DNA of 64,000 nt from Rapana venosa (Eukaryota > Mollusca > Gastropoda > Neogastropoda > Muricidae). Made by a program: the position numbers and the translations under genes. Numbering within the stretch: position 1 is the stretch's first letter; every line of letters begins with the position of its first letter. Below the pieces are notes generated by a model, which was given only the letters and a program-made list of their open reading frames with translations, was not told where the DNA came from and searched no databases. Positions 43,480 through 55,836 of the stretch are shown here, piece by piece. The stretch lies in contig CM054138.1 of the NCBI GenBank assembly GCA_028751875.1, positions 42,778,813 to 42,842,812 on the forward strand, in the 5' to 3' direction.

Positions 43480-46060
43480 ATTGCGTCAAGCTGCTAACGC
43501 ATTTTTAATGATTCTTGGACTGTGTATCGCGGATTTACTAATTGTCCACACAATGTCAGCATAGTCGAAATGAGGGAGTATAACTGCCTCGGTACATTGT
43601 TTTATGTGTTTTTTACTAGTTGATATTTTTAGCTTTGAGCAGGGCCAGACATAGTTACGGGAGTATTTGATTGTGGTTTTGATAATGATATCATCCCATT
43701 GCAATTGATCCTGCAAGCATGAGCCTAAGTGTTTGTGCATACTGTGAATTCTTAGAAGGCAATTTGAATCATAGAGTGAGGGTGTGGATGCAGTTATTGT
43801 TGCAAATGAAAAATTTAAGAGTTCTGTTTTGTCTGCATAAGATACTAATTTCCAGCACTCTTGCCCAAGAATTTATTTTTGTCTAGAATTCGGAGAGTTG
43901 AAGTGTTTCGGCGCGAAGTGTATTGATGTGTTACTGCGTAAGGGACATGCTAGTATCGTCAGCGAAAGTTGGTAGTCAGGTTTCTATATTGTTCACCAAG
44001 ATCATTTATATAAATTAGAAGATAATAGTGGACCTAGACTGGATCCTGAGGAGACAGCCTGCGCTTATCATGTTTAAAAGATCTGATGTGTGACCTTTTA
44101 TAGATACTGTTTTGTGTTGTCCCTCTCTGTTGCTTCTTTTATGTCTTTCAGTTTTATATTGGGTACGTTTGAAAGATAGTCAGTAAACCAAGTCTAATAA
44201 TTTTTACTTCGTTATACCTTTATGGCTGTCTCATCTTGTGTAGGAAGCCTCCTTGTGCCAGACACGGGTCGTCGCGAGCGCTTTTGATTGTCAATAATAC
44301 AATGCTTGTGTTGTAATTCCACAATCAAATGAGGAACAAATAAGACTGGTTATATATACAAAGTAACTGTGTTCACAGTGAGTCGCCAGGAGTAAAACCG
44401 CGATTGGAATGGAGAAAGAATGTGTTGGATTATAGGAATGATACACTTTTGAGTTGAATATATTTTTCAAACACCTTCCCAAACGATACTTAACAATGAA
44501 ATTGGTCTATAGTTGTTACATAGTTCTTTTGATGCTTTTTATGAAAAGGTTTACTAAAGCTGTTTACAAAGTTTGTGGGAACCGACATTCGTTTAGGCTT
44601 CTATTTAAAGAGATAGTAGCGGATTTAGAATAGATGGTGAGATGATTTAAGAGCTTTATTGTGAACTAAATCTAATCCTACTGCTTTATTCGTATCCAGG
44701 TTAAGAATGAATATTTTCAACTTAGAAGCTGACAGCAAAATTTCGTTTATTTCCTTTTCATGTAAGAAAAGGCCTATTAGGGGGGTCATCGTCATTCATT
44801 TTCCAGAGTGGACTGGGAAATGAAAAAGCTATGAAAATATTTGCCTTAGTCCCTACTTGAATAGAACACAGTGTTGTTATTACAAAATAGGAGGATTTCG
44901 TTGCATCTATTCCTTTCTTTTTCAGAAAATCCGTGTTAATCTATGCGTTCCACCCATCGACTTTTGTCAAACGTGGACGGGTTCGAAGTCACTTGCGCGC
45001 GCTAGTTCTGTGGTGTATTCTAGCTGTCTTTTTCTTTGTACGAATAGTCACTAGATCCGAAACTGGCGGAGAACGAAGCCACGTTTTCAGGTGTGTCTAG
45101 TTAATTTAGCAGTTCTGTGAATAACCTTCGCGGTGGGCATAATAAAATTTCTAATCTTCAACTCTGTAATCCAGGTCCATCATCGACGAACAGTAAACAG
45201 TTTTAACTGGCATAATAATTTGGCTTTTTTCCATGAGAACCTTTTTGGAAAATCTCAGCACTTTCATCTAAAGTTTCAGCATAAATAACTTTCGTCCCAC
45301 TTCACTTCCAACAACAGATGACAAAAAATTAGTTTTTATCTAGTTGTTGTAGTTAAATATTATTCGTTTTAAACGGCTGTTCTTTTGTAGTTGTAATTCT
45401 GACGTGCGAAGGAGCACTTGTGGTCGCTTACAGATAGCTGCGTAAAACTTCAACTGAGTGCACCTAGTTACGGAGCTCTGTTGTAATGATCAGATCTAAA
45501 CAAGAATGTGTTAATCAGTTATCCGGGTAGGTTCATTAGGTTAATTGTTTGAGCTAATAACGATTTAAGAAGGTCAACAAATAGGGTGACGGTGTATCTA
45601 GGATATTTTGTGTTAAAGTCGCAGATTAAGGAATTTGAGTAAAGGTTATTAACATTGTCAATGCTCTTTTTCTATTAGATCCAGTAATCAACTGTCGAGT
45701 TTAGGTGGGACGATAGAAAGATTTCCGTGATTAATATACCCGTCTGATCTAGTTTTGTTCAATCCACACGGCTCCAACTCGCTGACGTGCAACATAGGCC
45801 GAGCTTTACCAATACAAATTATTTCTAACATAAATAGTACTCCACCATGTGGGTCATGCGATCTGTCCCACATGAATGGGTGGGTTGGAAAATTGGTCAG
45901 GTGAATTGAACTGGTCGTGGTCCCTTTCAGAAGCACGTTTCAGGATACTGTAATATATCGATATTGTTGTATTCTGATTGTATCAGTTGATCTTATTTCA
46001 ATACTTCTTGCATTTTAATGTGCACAATTTTTAAATCAGTTGTAGGAGTTGGTCCTGGGT
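43480..46060 (-). pseudogene. decayed LINE with endonuclease and RT (CR1/jockey-like)
   Basis: Read on the minus strand from right to left. Near 46040 is KIVHINARSI-like endonuclease start. At 45936-45688 is the CHGGGVLVYV-like region (seen as DPHGGVLFML) and LHVSELEP. Near 44500 is YRPISLLSIV of the RT, near 44200 KITK-LLDLV, near 44020-43960 INDL and the following segment, and at 43740-43489 DQLQWDD, ILPHFDYADIVW and NALAA, with the stop near 43486. The domain order is right for an EN-RT ORF2, but frames change constantly. An old, dead copy; its clade is a motif-based guess. Confidence 0.75.
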
Positions 46061-47744
46061 TAACTTCTACATCTCCACACATATCGAACAAAAAAGTAAT
46101 GGCGACAACCATGATGGAGACTGAACCTCTTATCCCCTGTTGATTTTGAATGTACCAGAAATCTGTGTGGTCATTAGGAACTTAGAGCTGTTTGTGTGAA
46201 TTTACTTTTGTCTGTCATCAAAGTAAGCAAGAAATCGTGAGCAAATATGACAGATGTTGGCTATAGGGATGGTGAAGGCATGACAATATCAGGAAATTGA
46301 ACGATCAGAGATCGATCAAGAAAAGCTAGATTTTCTTGTTTGGGCAAGGCTTTAGAGTAATGCATGCAAATCCTGCACGGATACATACCTTACATTCACG
46401 TGCCATTCACTCGTCAACAGCATAAGCAGAACACATAATAAGACTCAGGAATGTGTCAAAGGACTAGCATAAACAATGGTATGAATTGCTCTGCCGTCTC
46501 CGCTAAATAAAATAATAGTAAACATCTAAACCATTTGAAAATCAGAAATGCAAAATATTTCAACAAGGACACCTCTACAATAAAAATAGAAAAAATCGCG
46601 AGCATTTTATGCACGTGAACATTTCGATCCACAAAGCGGGAAAAAAAGAGAAAAGTCAGCGAAGGTCAGCAAAGGGAGCTAAAGCAGCGTGATACAACAG
46701 AGTGCGCTCCAGCTTTCGAAAGCACAAACAGCACGTGACCAGGGTCCCTGACCACCAACCGCCTCCCCACAATAAACAAGTTGCCTTCGATTTTGGTACA
46801 ACTGTTCTATATTTCCAAATGGATCCATACACACACCCCGATGCACACGCATCCACGCAACACATGCGTAAAGCATGCTAAGAACACTCGCCACTACAGA
46901 AAACACGCGCGCCTCTCTCTTCTCTTTACACCCTCTCTCTCCACTCGCTCTTCTGCATGAAGTATACCACACGATAGTTCTGATCTTGGCACATCCAAAA
47001 ACATCCCTTACGCTATGAAACCGCTCGCACGGACGCTTGCTCTCGTACTCATCACGTGCGAAAAGCACTCTCAGCCAATACACGCCCACACAAGCATGAA
47101 GGCATAAGTAGTAATAAACATGGTTTCCAAATCATTTTTAATAACTTATGTATTCCAACATTGTTTTGGTCCCTAATAGGTTCTCCAAATAACATTGACA
47201 TATATCACACTCATACATCCATACACATACATACACACATATACTCCTCTATAACACACATGCACACTGTGTATTCACACCAGGACAAAACCATACACTA
47301 CACATGAATGCATATACACCTCATTACCTACTCATATTCATATCATACACATCCTGTATGCACTTACCCTAATACACACAATTCCTAATGAACACATTAT
47401 AGGAACGCACACACTACAACATTACACATATACACAAATTCACAGTAACAACGACCCACGCGCCCAGACAGTCCCTATACACACGTGTACGCCCCCCCCC
47501 CCCAACTTCCGCCCCCCCACAAGTGAAACAAAAAAATCCCCCTTCTTCCCCCACAAACACCACACACTTTACACGCTCACTCTCTCCTTCACGCATTTTA
47601 CTCACGATTTTACTTATTGATGCCACTCATGTACTCTCTATGCATGTGTACAATCAGCACTTTCTGCTTAGTTAGTTGCGTCCACAAGTCACTGATGCCG
47701 AGTTCGCCGTAATAATATTTGGAACCTGGTAGTTGTAAGCGGGC
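46061..47744. other. non-coding stretch with CA-rich segments
   Basis: CA/ACAT-rich simple sequence lies around 47200-47430 and a run of C at 47492-47502. The longer minus-strand frame at 46679-47089 shows no family resemblance and I do not call it. Confidence 0.5.
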
Positions 47745-48530
47745 TGTTCCGCAGGGTCTACATGTCCCTGTCAAACACAGTCATCTCTCGATTGTAGTGT
47801 CCGGATAGATACATCGTTCTGTTTGACGAAGATCACACAGTCGCTAACCCAACGTGTCCTCGATCTTGCCTTTTCCTTTTCAAGTTGGGCCATATCCAGG
47901 CACAAATTTACCCGAGCGTTCCTTGTCAGGTCGTGGTTGATGATAGATCCGCGCTGGGCGTGACTGCGCAGCAGCAGCAGCTCCAGCACCGCCAGCACGC
48001 GACTCCCGCAAGACGAGGAAGGAACGGGTAGGTGAAGGCCAGTTGGTGCCTGGGAAGCTTTCCACACGTCAACGGCCGGCATGTTGCTTCCTGGCGCCAT
48101 GAGCACCGCTTTGTGACGGTGTGAGGTGCACTCGAGCAGAATTGGGCGGATCCACCCCCCCCCCCCCCCCCCCCGTGGTGTCCCTTCAGTCGCTTCTTGC
48201 CCACATCGATGGATCGTCTGTCGATCATTTCCTCCGTCACTCAAACGATGCACCTCTTTAAAGATTTTTCTGACACATCGTCAGCGGACTCCCCCTCCAC
48301 TTCAGGAACAGAGGTGATCCGCAGGGAAGTTGCGTCTCCGTACTGTTCCAGCTCGTCCTCCGGTCCTGGAGCTTCTGATCTGGCGGTCTTTGCTATCATG
48401 GCGGCGCTGCAGTGTTATCCCCTGGTGAGCACGCAGTCCCTGGATCGACGTAGTGGGTCGAGGACTTGCGCAGCTACAGCCTGGAGATCATGTCCAGGAT
48501 GTCTGAGGATCTCCCAACAACTGCCTTCAA
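47745..48530 (-). pseudogene. LINE ORF1-like remnant (L1-type ORF1p C-terminal region)
   Basis: On the minus strand: SLRITSVPEVEGESADDV with a following KIFKEVHRLSD (about 48330-48230), a DRSxxVGKK-like stretch, RPILLECTSHRHK, and further on NHDLTRNARVNLCLDMAQL with KARSRTRWVSDCVIFVKQND (about 47960-47800). This succession (R.NSLRI.GVPE, RPI...F.S...K, NEDLT.ER..L...AR.LKK, W..DG.VFVK) is that of LINE ORF1 RNA-binding proteins. A run of 18 C at 48157-48174 shifts the frame. It stands alone, with no ORF2 beside it in this contig. Confidence 0.65.
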
Positions 48531-49868
48531 TCTCTCATTGCGGGGTTCGATTGGTGATGGGCGGGTCTGGGAGGCGAGCACTCGCAGAACCTGCCCTCCA
48601 ACAGAGTGCTGGACTGAACCGTTTTTTTGAACGTGTGTATTCCTGCATGACTCAATACAGCATTGATGACCGGCGAATGGCTTACTCTCACTGCAAGCAG
48701 AAGGTACACTCATGTGCAATAGTGATTAGATGTCACAGTGAGGTCAATGACTGCAGCTGCAGGATCCAGTGTCCATAAAAATGGACTGAGCTGATGAGCT
48801 CTTTGTAAAATCTTTCCTTGCGATCAAAATATCAACATCAGTTCCCTCATTCCAGCCAGGGGACGGCTCTCTGAACAATGCATTATACGGCCAAACAAAA
48901 ACTTTACAGGACAGCTTGTGCTACAGCTGAGGTCAGCTTCATCGACAACCCGGACTACTTTATCTGACAACAGAGAAGGTTGGCACCCAAGACAGGGCTG
49001 TATAAAAGATCCATTACACCACACCCTGAGGGGAGTGGGCCAAGTGGCAGTCAGTTCAAGCAGTTCCCCTTGGCAAATCACTCAATCAATATTCTGCAGA
49101 AGTTGGTCCTTCCAGGTTGATTTTCGCACACCTCAACATCCAGCAGAAGCCCACTTCAAATGCAACCTACCTACACGGAACAAGGCAGGAGGGTGTCAGG
49201 AAATTGCCTCGCCCACTCTCTTCGTGGCTTTGGTGCTCCGGGACCTGGTGACCTTCCATTCGCTCCATGACGCACTATCCTCCGCTGTCATCTCCCAGAG
49301 AGGGGTCAGGCAGCTCAGTGGACAACAGCATCAACCTGGTGTCCTCTCCTGCTCACATGTTCCCTTGGCCCTGCTTGACTTCCAGAAGCCTCCCAAGAAG
49401 TGGAACTTTTCAGTCTTCTTCCTCACCTACACGGTTTCGTAACAGTGAAATGCAAACTTGTAGTGAATCTTCTGCTGCTCCAATTCCCATTCCTTCACAG
49501 GCCATTGCCCCTTCTCGCCTTTCCACATAGCCCCATGGAACCTTGCGCCTACCTTCCCTATCCCCCTTATTGTATCCCATTTCTCCCCCAGCTCTCCAGG
49601 ACTGTAGCTGCACCAGTGGCGCTCCACTAGCAGCCAGGGTCCTGTCCCCGTCTGGTGTCCCAACCAGGGACAATACGCTGGCAGCTCCTGAACATGGCTC
49701 ATCGCAACTTCTCTCTACAATATAGATCCTCATGAAGACCTGTCTCGCCGTATGGGTTGTCACACTCAAGTAATGCTGCTCCTCTGCATTGGACTATAGC
49801 AGATTATACGCTCAAAAGCGTATTGCAATGCTTGATGTGCAAGATCAACAGTATCAAAGAGTGTGACT
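48531..49868. other. non-coding stretch, nothing recognised
   Basis: Several overlapping open frames on both strands but none with family resemblance or a codon pattern I trust. Confidence 0.4.
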
Positions 49869-49972
49869 GACTGAATCAGCATAACTAAAACCTTGGTTAA
49901 AAACATCTTCAAACACCAATGACTGATTCAGCATAACTAAAACCTTGGTTAAAAACATCTTCAAACACCAAT
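49869..49972 (+). repeat. 52-bp direct tandem duplication
   Basis: Two adjacent 52-bp units (49869-49920 and 49921-49972) differ at only one base (GACTGAATC against GACTGATTC). They are recent, and immediately followed by AT and a TG-rich tract. Confidence 0.95.
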
Positions 49973-50003
49973 GATTGGTCACTGTATAAAAGTCTGGAAA
50001 ATA

Positions 50004-50370
50004 TGTGTGTGTGTGTGTGAGTTTGTGTGTGTGTTGTGTGTTGTGTGTGTAAGTGTTGGTGTATATATGTGTGAGTATGTGTATGTGAGTGTGTGTGTGA
50101 GTTGTGGGTGTGTAAGTGTATGTGATGGGGAGTGTTGGGTGTGTGTAGTGTGGGTGTTTTTGTGAATGAGTGTTGTGTGTTTATGTGTATGAGTGTATGT
50201 GTTTGTGTGTTGGTGCGTGTGTGTTACGAGGAAGCGATGTGTTTGAGTGCGTGTTGCGTGTTGTGAGTATGAGTAGTGTGTATGAGTGCGTGTGAATGTG
50301 GTGTATGTGTGAAGGTGTGTGGATGTGTGAGATGTGGTGTACGTGTATGCGTGAGCGTGCGTGCGGGTGA
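50004..50370 (+). repeat. long imperfect (TG)n tract
   Basis: TG dinucleotides interrupted by TGTGAG, TGTAAG and TGTATG variants. Open frames here are Val/Cys low complexity. Confidence 0.9.
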
Positions 50371-50539
50371 GTGCATAACCTTGAATGCAATTTATGTAAG
50401 TTCTGCTATTGTGCCTCTTTGGGCTGGGGGGGTTTGCCTAGCTTGGTAAAAGATGCATGCTTGTTTTTGCTTCATGATGGGTGACGCATGTTGTTTGTGG
50501 TGGATAACAGGTGTATGTTTTTCTTGATGAAAATTTCAT

Positions 50540-50815
50540 GGTCTAATTCACGGGGAGGCAGGAGGCCATGCTTGCTGAGAAATGTACACACGTTTCCTTA
50601 AAGGCGTATGGATACTGTGCTTCCCGTGAGAATATGCGTATTGTGCTTCCTGAGTTTTGCGTGCATGCTGTGCATCCCGGGAGGTGCGTGCATGTTATGT
50701 GGGCTGACAGGGTTGCATGTGTGGCGCTGATCCAGACGGAGGCATGTATGTTATGCTTCTTACAGGCGAGTGAGAGCACGTGTACTTGCATTTGGATGAA
50801 TGCATATTTGTTGGA

Positions 50816-50851
<36 letters not shown>

Positions 50852-50895
50852 TGTGTGTGTGTGTGTGCACGCGTGCGTGCGTGCGTGGGCGTGCA
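50540..50895 (+). repeat. TGC-rich variable repeats and (GCGT)n run
   Basis: Loosely repeated GTGCTTCC/GCGTAT/GCATGT words at 50600-50780 lead to a clean GCGT tetranucleotide run near 50818-50855 and a TG run. It has potential to adopt Z-form DNA because purines and pyrimidines alternate. Confidence 0.75.
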
Positions 50896-51249
50896 CATGT
50901 ACTGGTGAACAGACATTGTCGATGTGGGATGTTGTCATGAATTGACTACTTGGTGGCTTTAGATTCACGGACAGAGAACGTTGGTTCTTATTTCATCATT
51001 GATTGACATTTTCAGGTTTTTGAAAAGGTTCTGCCTCCGAAAATTGTGGATTTTTGGGTGTAATTTTCTGATTTCGAGAGTTACTTCTCTTGGTGGGGTT
51101 TTTTGTGGGTTTTTTCTCTCCCTTTTTTCTAAATAAGCTCTAGAGTTGTGGATCAGGTTTTTTTGTTTTGTTGTTGTTGTTTTTTTGCTTTTGCATTATT
51201 GTTATCTACCCTTACCTAATTTTCGTTTCTGTCAATTTTCCTAATAATT

Positions 51250-51760
51250 ATGTCTAACACAATCAAGCCCTGGCTATTTAAAGAGGGTCTACACATTGGT
51301 CATTTAAACATCAATCATGCAATAAACAAACTAACATAATTTTCATCAATATTATCGAATACAGGGAAAAACTTTCACTTATTTGGCTTTTCAGAAACAC
51401 ACATAACTTCTCACATTTCTGATAATGATATTTCAATACCAGGATATAAAGTAATCCGCAGAGATCCTACTCGTTTCGTGAAACCGGTTTTGTAGTTTAC
51501 ATTCATCAGTCGATACAGTTTAAACGCATTTGTAAATTTAGACACAGCATAGTGTAGAAACAATATGGATAGAAGTTGAAATAAAACAGTCCAAGCCAGT
51601 TCTTATTGTTTTCTTTATAGAAATCCTACAAAAACTTCAGAGTGGATTGAAAAATTTATTCTATGGGATGACTTTAAATTGAAGATTAAAAAGGGTATTT
51701 TTTCCCTTATTAGGTGACTTTAACATTGATTTTTTTTTAAAAGCTAAAAACGGGGTTGTT
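51250..51760 (+). pseudogene. LINE ORF2 endonuclease, left part (CR1-like)
   Basis: An ATG at 51250 opens MSNTIKPWLFKEGLHIGHLN, the start of a LINE endonuclease whose metal-binding Asn follows HIGHLN. Then come FHLFGFSETHI with the catalytic-site Glu and DISIPGYKVIRRD. Near 51490-51620 is VVYIHQSI, and near 51710 GDFNIDFF with the conserved Asp and Asn. A TAA lies in the frame near 51337 and later frames shift. Homology stops near 51760, where another LINE begins, and resumes at 55039. Confidence 0.75.
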
Positions 51761-51764
51761 GTCA

Positions 51765-54700
51765 GGTCGAACTCCCTTTGAAATGGAAACCCATGAAAAA
51801 CCCAGTCCCACTGCCACATTTTTTGGGGGGAGAAAAACCCCAACCCAAAAAACCCGGGACCTGGAGGGGGTTGGGCTCCGCCGGTTTGATTTCCCCAAGT
51901 TTACCCCAATGCAAAGACACCCAAACCTCCATCCCGGTCGGCCCTTTTCCCCGGGTTCCCAAGGGAAACCGCCCTTTTTGTTGTCCCCGGACAGATGTCG
52001 AAAGTATGCTACGATGTAAAAGCAGCAAATTCGTGCCAGACAACAAATCTATTGGCACATGGAATTTTCGAACATTTAAGAGCTGCAGGCAAAGGGGGAA
52101 GAATGACACTGAGATGCCCAGATTTTCCTTTGGGCCACCCCTTTGGGGGCTTGCAAGTCGGGTTTGGAAAAAACATGGGGAAAAACAACGAACAGGAAGA
52201 CCACAAATTTTCTACAGTGGAAAAAAGGAAAAAACATGAACAGGGCGGGGGGTTTCTCGTTCACAAAGACCCCGTAAACACCGTATGAGCTGTCAGCCTG
52301 TTTTTCCAGCAGATTTTTCCCCCGCCTGAGAGCAACCCCCTTTAAAAAACTATAGTACGGAAATACGCCCCTACATCGGACTGCACAGTTTGAACCCTTT
52401 TGGAAGAATTTTATGCCCAGCTACAAGGGGGTTTCTAAATCAAACCCCCAAGAAAGAATCCTCGTTGTGCAAGGCGACGGGAACCCAAGGTAGGAAAAGG
52501 ATGCAGGGAAAAGACTGGGAGGGCGTTTTGTGGGCCACATTGTAAAAACCCAATAAAAGGGAAAGAGGCTTGAGACCCCGGGAGTTTCCCAAGAAAAAAC
52601 CCACCTCCGGGTAGGGAAAACATTTGGCCCACCAAAGAAACCCAAAGAAAAAATGGAAAGGGCATAGCCCAAAGGGAGAACCCACAAAAAAAAATTGTTT
52701 ACTCATGGTAAAAAGGGACGGTTTCAGTCTAGTTTAAACCTTTCGCACGGGGACACGAAGTTTTCCAGGAGCAGACATGGGGGGGGTATGATCTTGTGTG
52801 ATGAATTTTTCCCGACACGTCTAAAAAAAATCCAAAGCGGAACAAATCAGGAAAAATTTTTGACCTAAGAAGCTGAAGGCCCCAAGGTATTAAAAAATTT
52901 TTTCCAAGCAAGGATAGGGGGAAAATTTTTGCCCCACTCATGTGTTAGACCCCAGACATAACACATGGGAATTTTTTAAATACAGCGGGTGATGAAACAG
53001 AAAAACCGAGCTTCTTGGAAAACCCGGACCAGTAAAAAAAAACCAGGGCCCACACCAAAATTTCCAAACAACTATGCGAAAAAGGGGTTAGAGAGTTAAA
53101 AGACAAAGAAAAATGAAAAAAAAAGAAAGGCGGAAAAAATTATAGGGCGGCAAAAAAAGAATCGGGAAAGCCCTGGGGGCAAAGAAAAATGGATCGGTGA
53201 ACAGTCCCAAAACCCTTTGAGAGAACTCAAGAAAAAAATAGCAAGAAAGCTTATCGTGGTTTGAAAGCCCAAACTAGAACGAAACAGAAAAAAGGTTTTT
53301 AAACAATCCAGAAAAAAAGGGGGAAAAGTGTCTCAGGGACGCCGGGGATATTCTGAACGGGATGGACAGAATCCCTGCTCGATCTGTTAAACTATAGAAC
53401 CGCAGGAGATCCAAAAGGGCCCTTTAAATTGTACCCGAAAGAAAAAGACACAAAAGCCCCCTATCCCCCGGGGAGAAGAAGGGGGAAAACAGCAGTAGAT
53501 CGTTTGAAAAGGGGAAGTCAGCAGGGGCTGAAAATTCCAGTGATTTTGGCCCAAGCTGGGGGGGAAAAGGCCATGTTTCAGCGCCTACTAAAAAATTCTG
53601 CAAAAAGATCTGGCGGGAAGGGAAAATTTGGCCCAACACCATGGACGAAAGTCACTCACCCATCCCCCTCCCAAAAAAGGGGAAAATCTACAACAATGCC
53701 TTAATTCCCGGGCACTTTTAAGCCTCAAAATGAAACCCCAAAGCAAAGTCTGTGCAGAAAAATATTAAATTTGGAACTAAACCCAAAAAGCAGGGGCCCT
53801 CATTGCTGGGGGAAAAAAAGCAGGTTTAGAGCAGGGGCACCCACAACAAAAACAGTATTAAACCCTCAGAATACTATGGGGAGGGGGTACCTTCAACAAA
53901 AAACCCAAGCCCTATCCCACGTATTTAGATTTTAAGAAGGTTTTTGACAGGGTGTGGCATGCAGTTTTTGTGGGAAAAACCATGAATTTGGGACAGCTTC
54001 AATGCAAACCTGATCAGGGTTCCTTCAAAACCCGTACAGGAGGCCCCCATTTGCAGGTACACAACAACAACATTGGAGAATGGTTTCGAACAACAGTTGG
54101 AGTAAGGCAGGGTTTTCTACTCTCACCCACTCTTTTCAACATCTTCCTTGAGAGAATCATGGCTGATGCACTGGAACATCATGAAGGATCAGTCAGCATT
54201 GGTGGCAGAACGATCACAAACCTCCGCTTCGCAGATGACATTGATGGAATAGCAGGATCAAAAAAGAGCTTCCCAGCCTAACAGAACATTTGGGATAAGG
54301 CCTCCAAACCATACGGCATGGAAATCAGTGCAGAGAAGACCAAACTGATGACTAAAAACACCAACGGCATTAGCACTGATATCAGGGTTTAATGACCAGA
54401 AGCTGGAAACAGTTCAAAGCTTCAAGTACCTGGGAGCCATTGTATCCGACCCGGGATCCAAGCCAGAAGTAGTATGCAGGACTGCACAGACAAAACAGCT
54501 TTGTCAAAACTAAACACCACTGGAGAGATAAGAATATCTCAAATTATATCCAAGATCAGACTAATGCGCTCCCTTGTCATATCCATATTTCTGTATGCCT
54601 GTGAATCATGGACCCTACTGCAGATTTGGAGAGAAGAGTACAGGCAGTGGAGATGAGATTTCTTTCGGAGACTCCTTGGCATCTCCTACAAAGACCACAT

Positions 54701-55038
54701 AAGCAACGAAAGCGTGCATAACAGAATCCAGCAAACCATTGGCCCCATGAGAACCTTCTAACGATCGTGGGAAAAAACGTAAACTTAAGTGGTATGGGCA
54801 TGTCACAAGATCCCAAGGAATTACAAAGACAGTTTTGCAAGGCACTGCCCAAGGAGGAAGAAGAAGAGGCAGACCAAGGAAGAGCTGGGAGGATAACATC
54901 AGTGAATGGACAGGCCTAGAACTCAACAAAACCCTGAGAAAGGCAGAACAGAGAGAAGAATGGAGGGAACTGGTTGCTGAGTCTTTGAGGGTGCCCCCAC
55001 GGTCGTCAGACTACGGGACAGATAGATAGATAGATAGA
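51765..55038 (+). pseudogene. LINE (EN+RT) with (GATA)n tail, copy 2, nested
   Basis: A non-LTR retrotransposon inserted in another LINE. Endonuclease pieces occur at 52030-52290 (SIGTWNFRTF, GGGFLVHKDPVNTV). The RT region is at 53920-54400 with YLDFKKVFDRVWHA, VGVRQGFLLSPTLFNIFLER and LRFADDIDGIAG, where FADD is the catalytic motif. SAEKTKLMT and FKYLGAIVSD follow, then RSLVISIFLYACESWTL. The C-terminus at 54780-54990 has WYGHVTR-like and GRPRKSWEDNISEWTGL. The tail is GATAGATAGATA at 55019-55038. Between 51780 and 53900 A, C, G and T runs are abnormally long and break the frame, which looks like consensus error. RT after 54050 is better preserved. Confidence 0.85.
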
Positions 55039-55336
55039 ATAACAGGTGGACGCAGACATATGAGTCTTTCAATTTAAAGCAATTAATAAAATCACCAACT
55101 CGTGTTACTAAAAATTCTAAGACTTTAATTGACCATATATATGTTAATAACCAAAATTCAATTGTAGCGATCATTTCCCCATCTGTGTTACGTGGTGTAA
55201 AAAAGGGTTAAAATTTCCAAAAATGAATCACAAAATTATCACTTATAGGAATTTTTCTAATTTTGATAATAATGATTTTCTTTCAGACTATTTCTCGCCT
55301 TTAAAAATGTATATAGGTACTGACCCCAATCGTCCA
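55039..55336 (+). pseudogene. LINE ORF2 endonuclease, right part (CR1-like)
   Basis: The continuation of 51250-51760. ESFNLKQLIKSPTRVTKNSK with TLIDHIYVNNQ contains the endonuclease Asp-His signature, and IITYRNFSNFDNNDFLSDY follows before the assembly gap. Read together with the left part, the domain order is uninterrupted, so the (GATA)n-tailed LINE is an insertion into it. Confidence 0.75.
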
Positions 55337-55836
55337 NNNNNNNNNNNNNNNNNNNNNNNNNNNNNNNNNNNNNNNNNNNNNNNNNNNNNNNNNNNNNNNN
55401 NNNNNNNNNNNNNNNNNNNNNNNNNNNNNNNNNNNNNNNNNNNNNNNNNNNNNNNNNNNNNNNNNNNNNNNNNNNNNNNNNNNNNNNNNNNNNNNNNNNN
55501 NNNNNNNNNNNNNNNNNNNNNNNNNNNNNNNNNNNNNNNNNNNNNNNNNNNNNNNNNNNNNNNNNNNNNNNNNNNNNNNNNNNNNNNNNNNNNNNNNNNN
55601 NNNNNNNNNNNNNNNNNNNNNNNNNNNNNNNNNNNNNNNNNNNNNNNNNNNNNNNNNNNNNNNNNNNNNNNNNNNNNNNNNNNNNNNNNNNNNNNNNNNN
55701 NNNNNNNNNNNNNNNNNNNNNNNNNNNNNNNNNNNNNNNNNNNNNNNNNNNNNNNNNNNNNNNNNNNNNNNNNNNNNNNNNNNNNNNNNNNNNNNNNNNN
55801 NNNNNNNNNNNNNNNNNNNNNNNNNNNNNNNNNNNN
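55337..55836. other. assembly gap (500 N)
   Basis: Exactly 500 N, a placeholder. The orientation and adjacency of the third contig to the second are therefore not proven by this sequence. Confidence 0.99.

Noticed and set aside
46679..47089. 136-codon minus-strand frame as a gene
   Set aside because: No domain, no splice or polyadenylation context; composition (Cys, Arg and Val rich) fits the reverse of CA/CG-rich sequence.
48918..49442. 174-codon plus-strand frame as a gene
   Set aside because: Overlapping frames of similar length on both strands, no recognisable motif; treated as chance.
50568..50945. Cys/Val-rich frames in the TG/GCGT tract
   Set aside because: Translation of simple repeats, open in more than one frame on both strands.
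33566..55038. The two GATA-tailed LINEs as part of the inverted duplication
   Set aside because: Their flanks differ: one abuts a polymerase gene, the other lies within a LINE endonuclease that continues on both sides.
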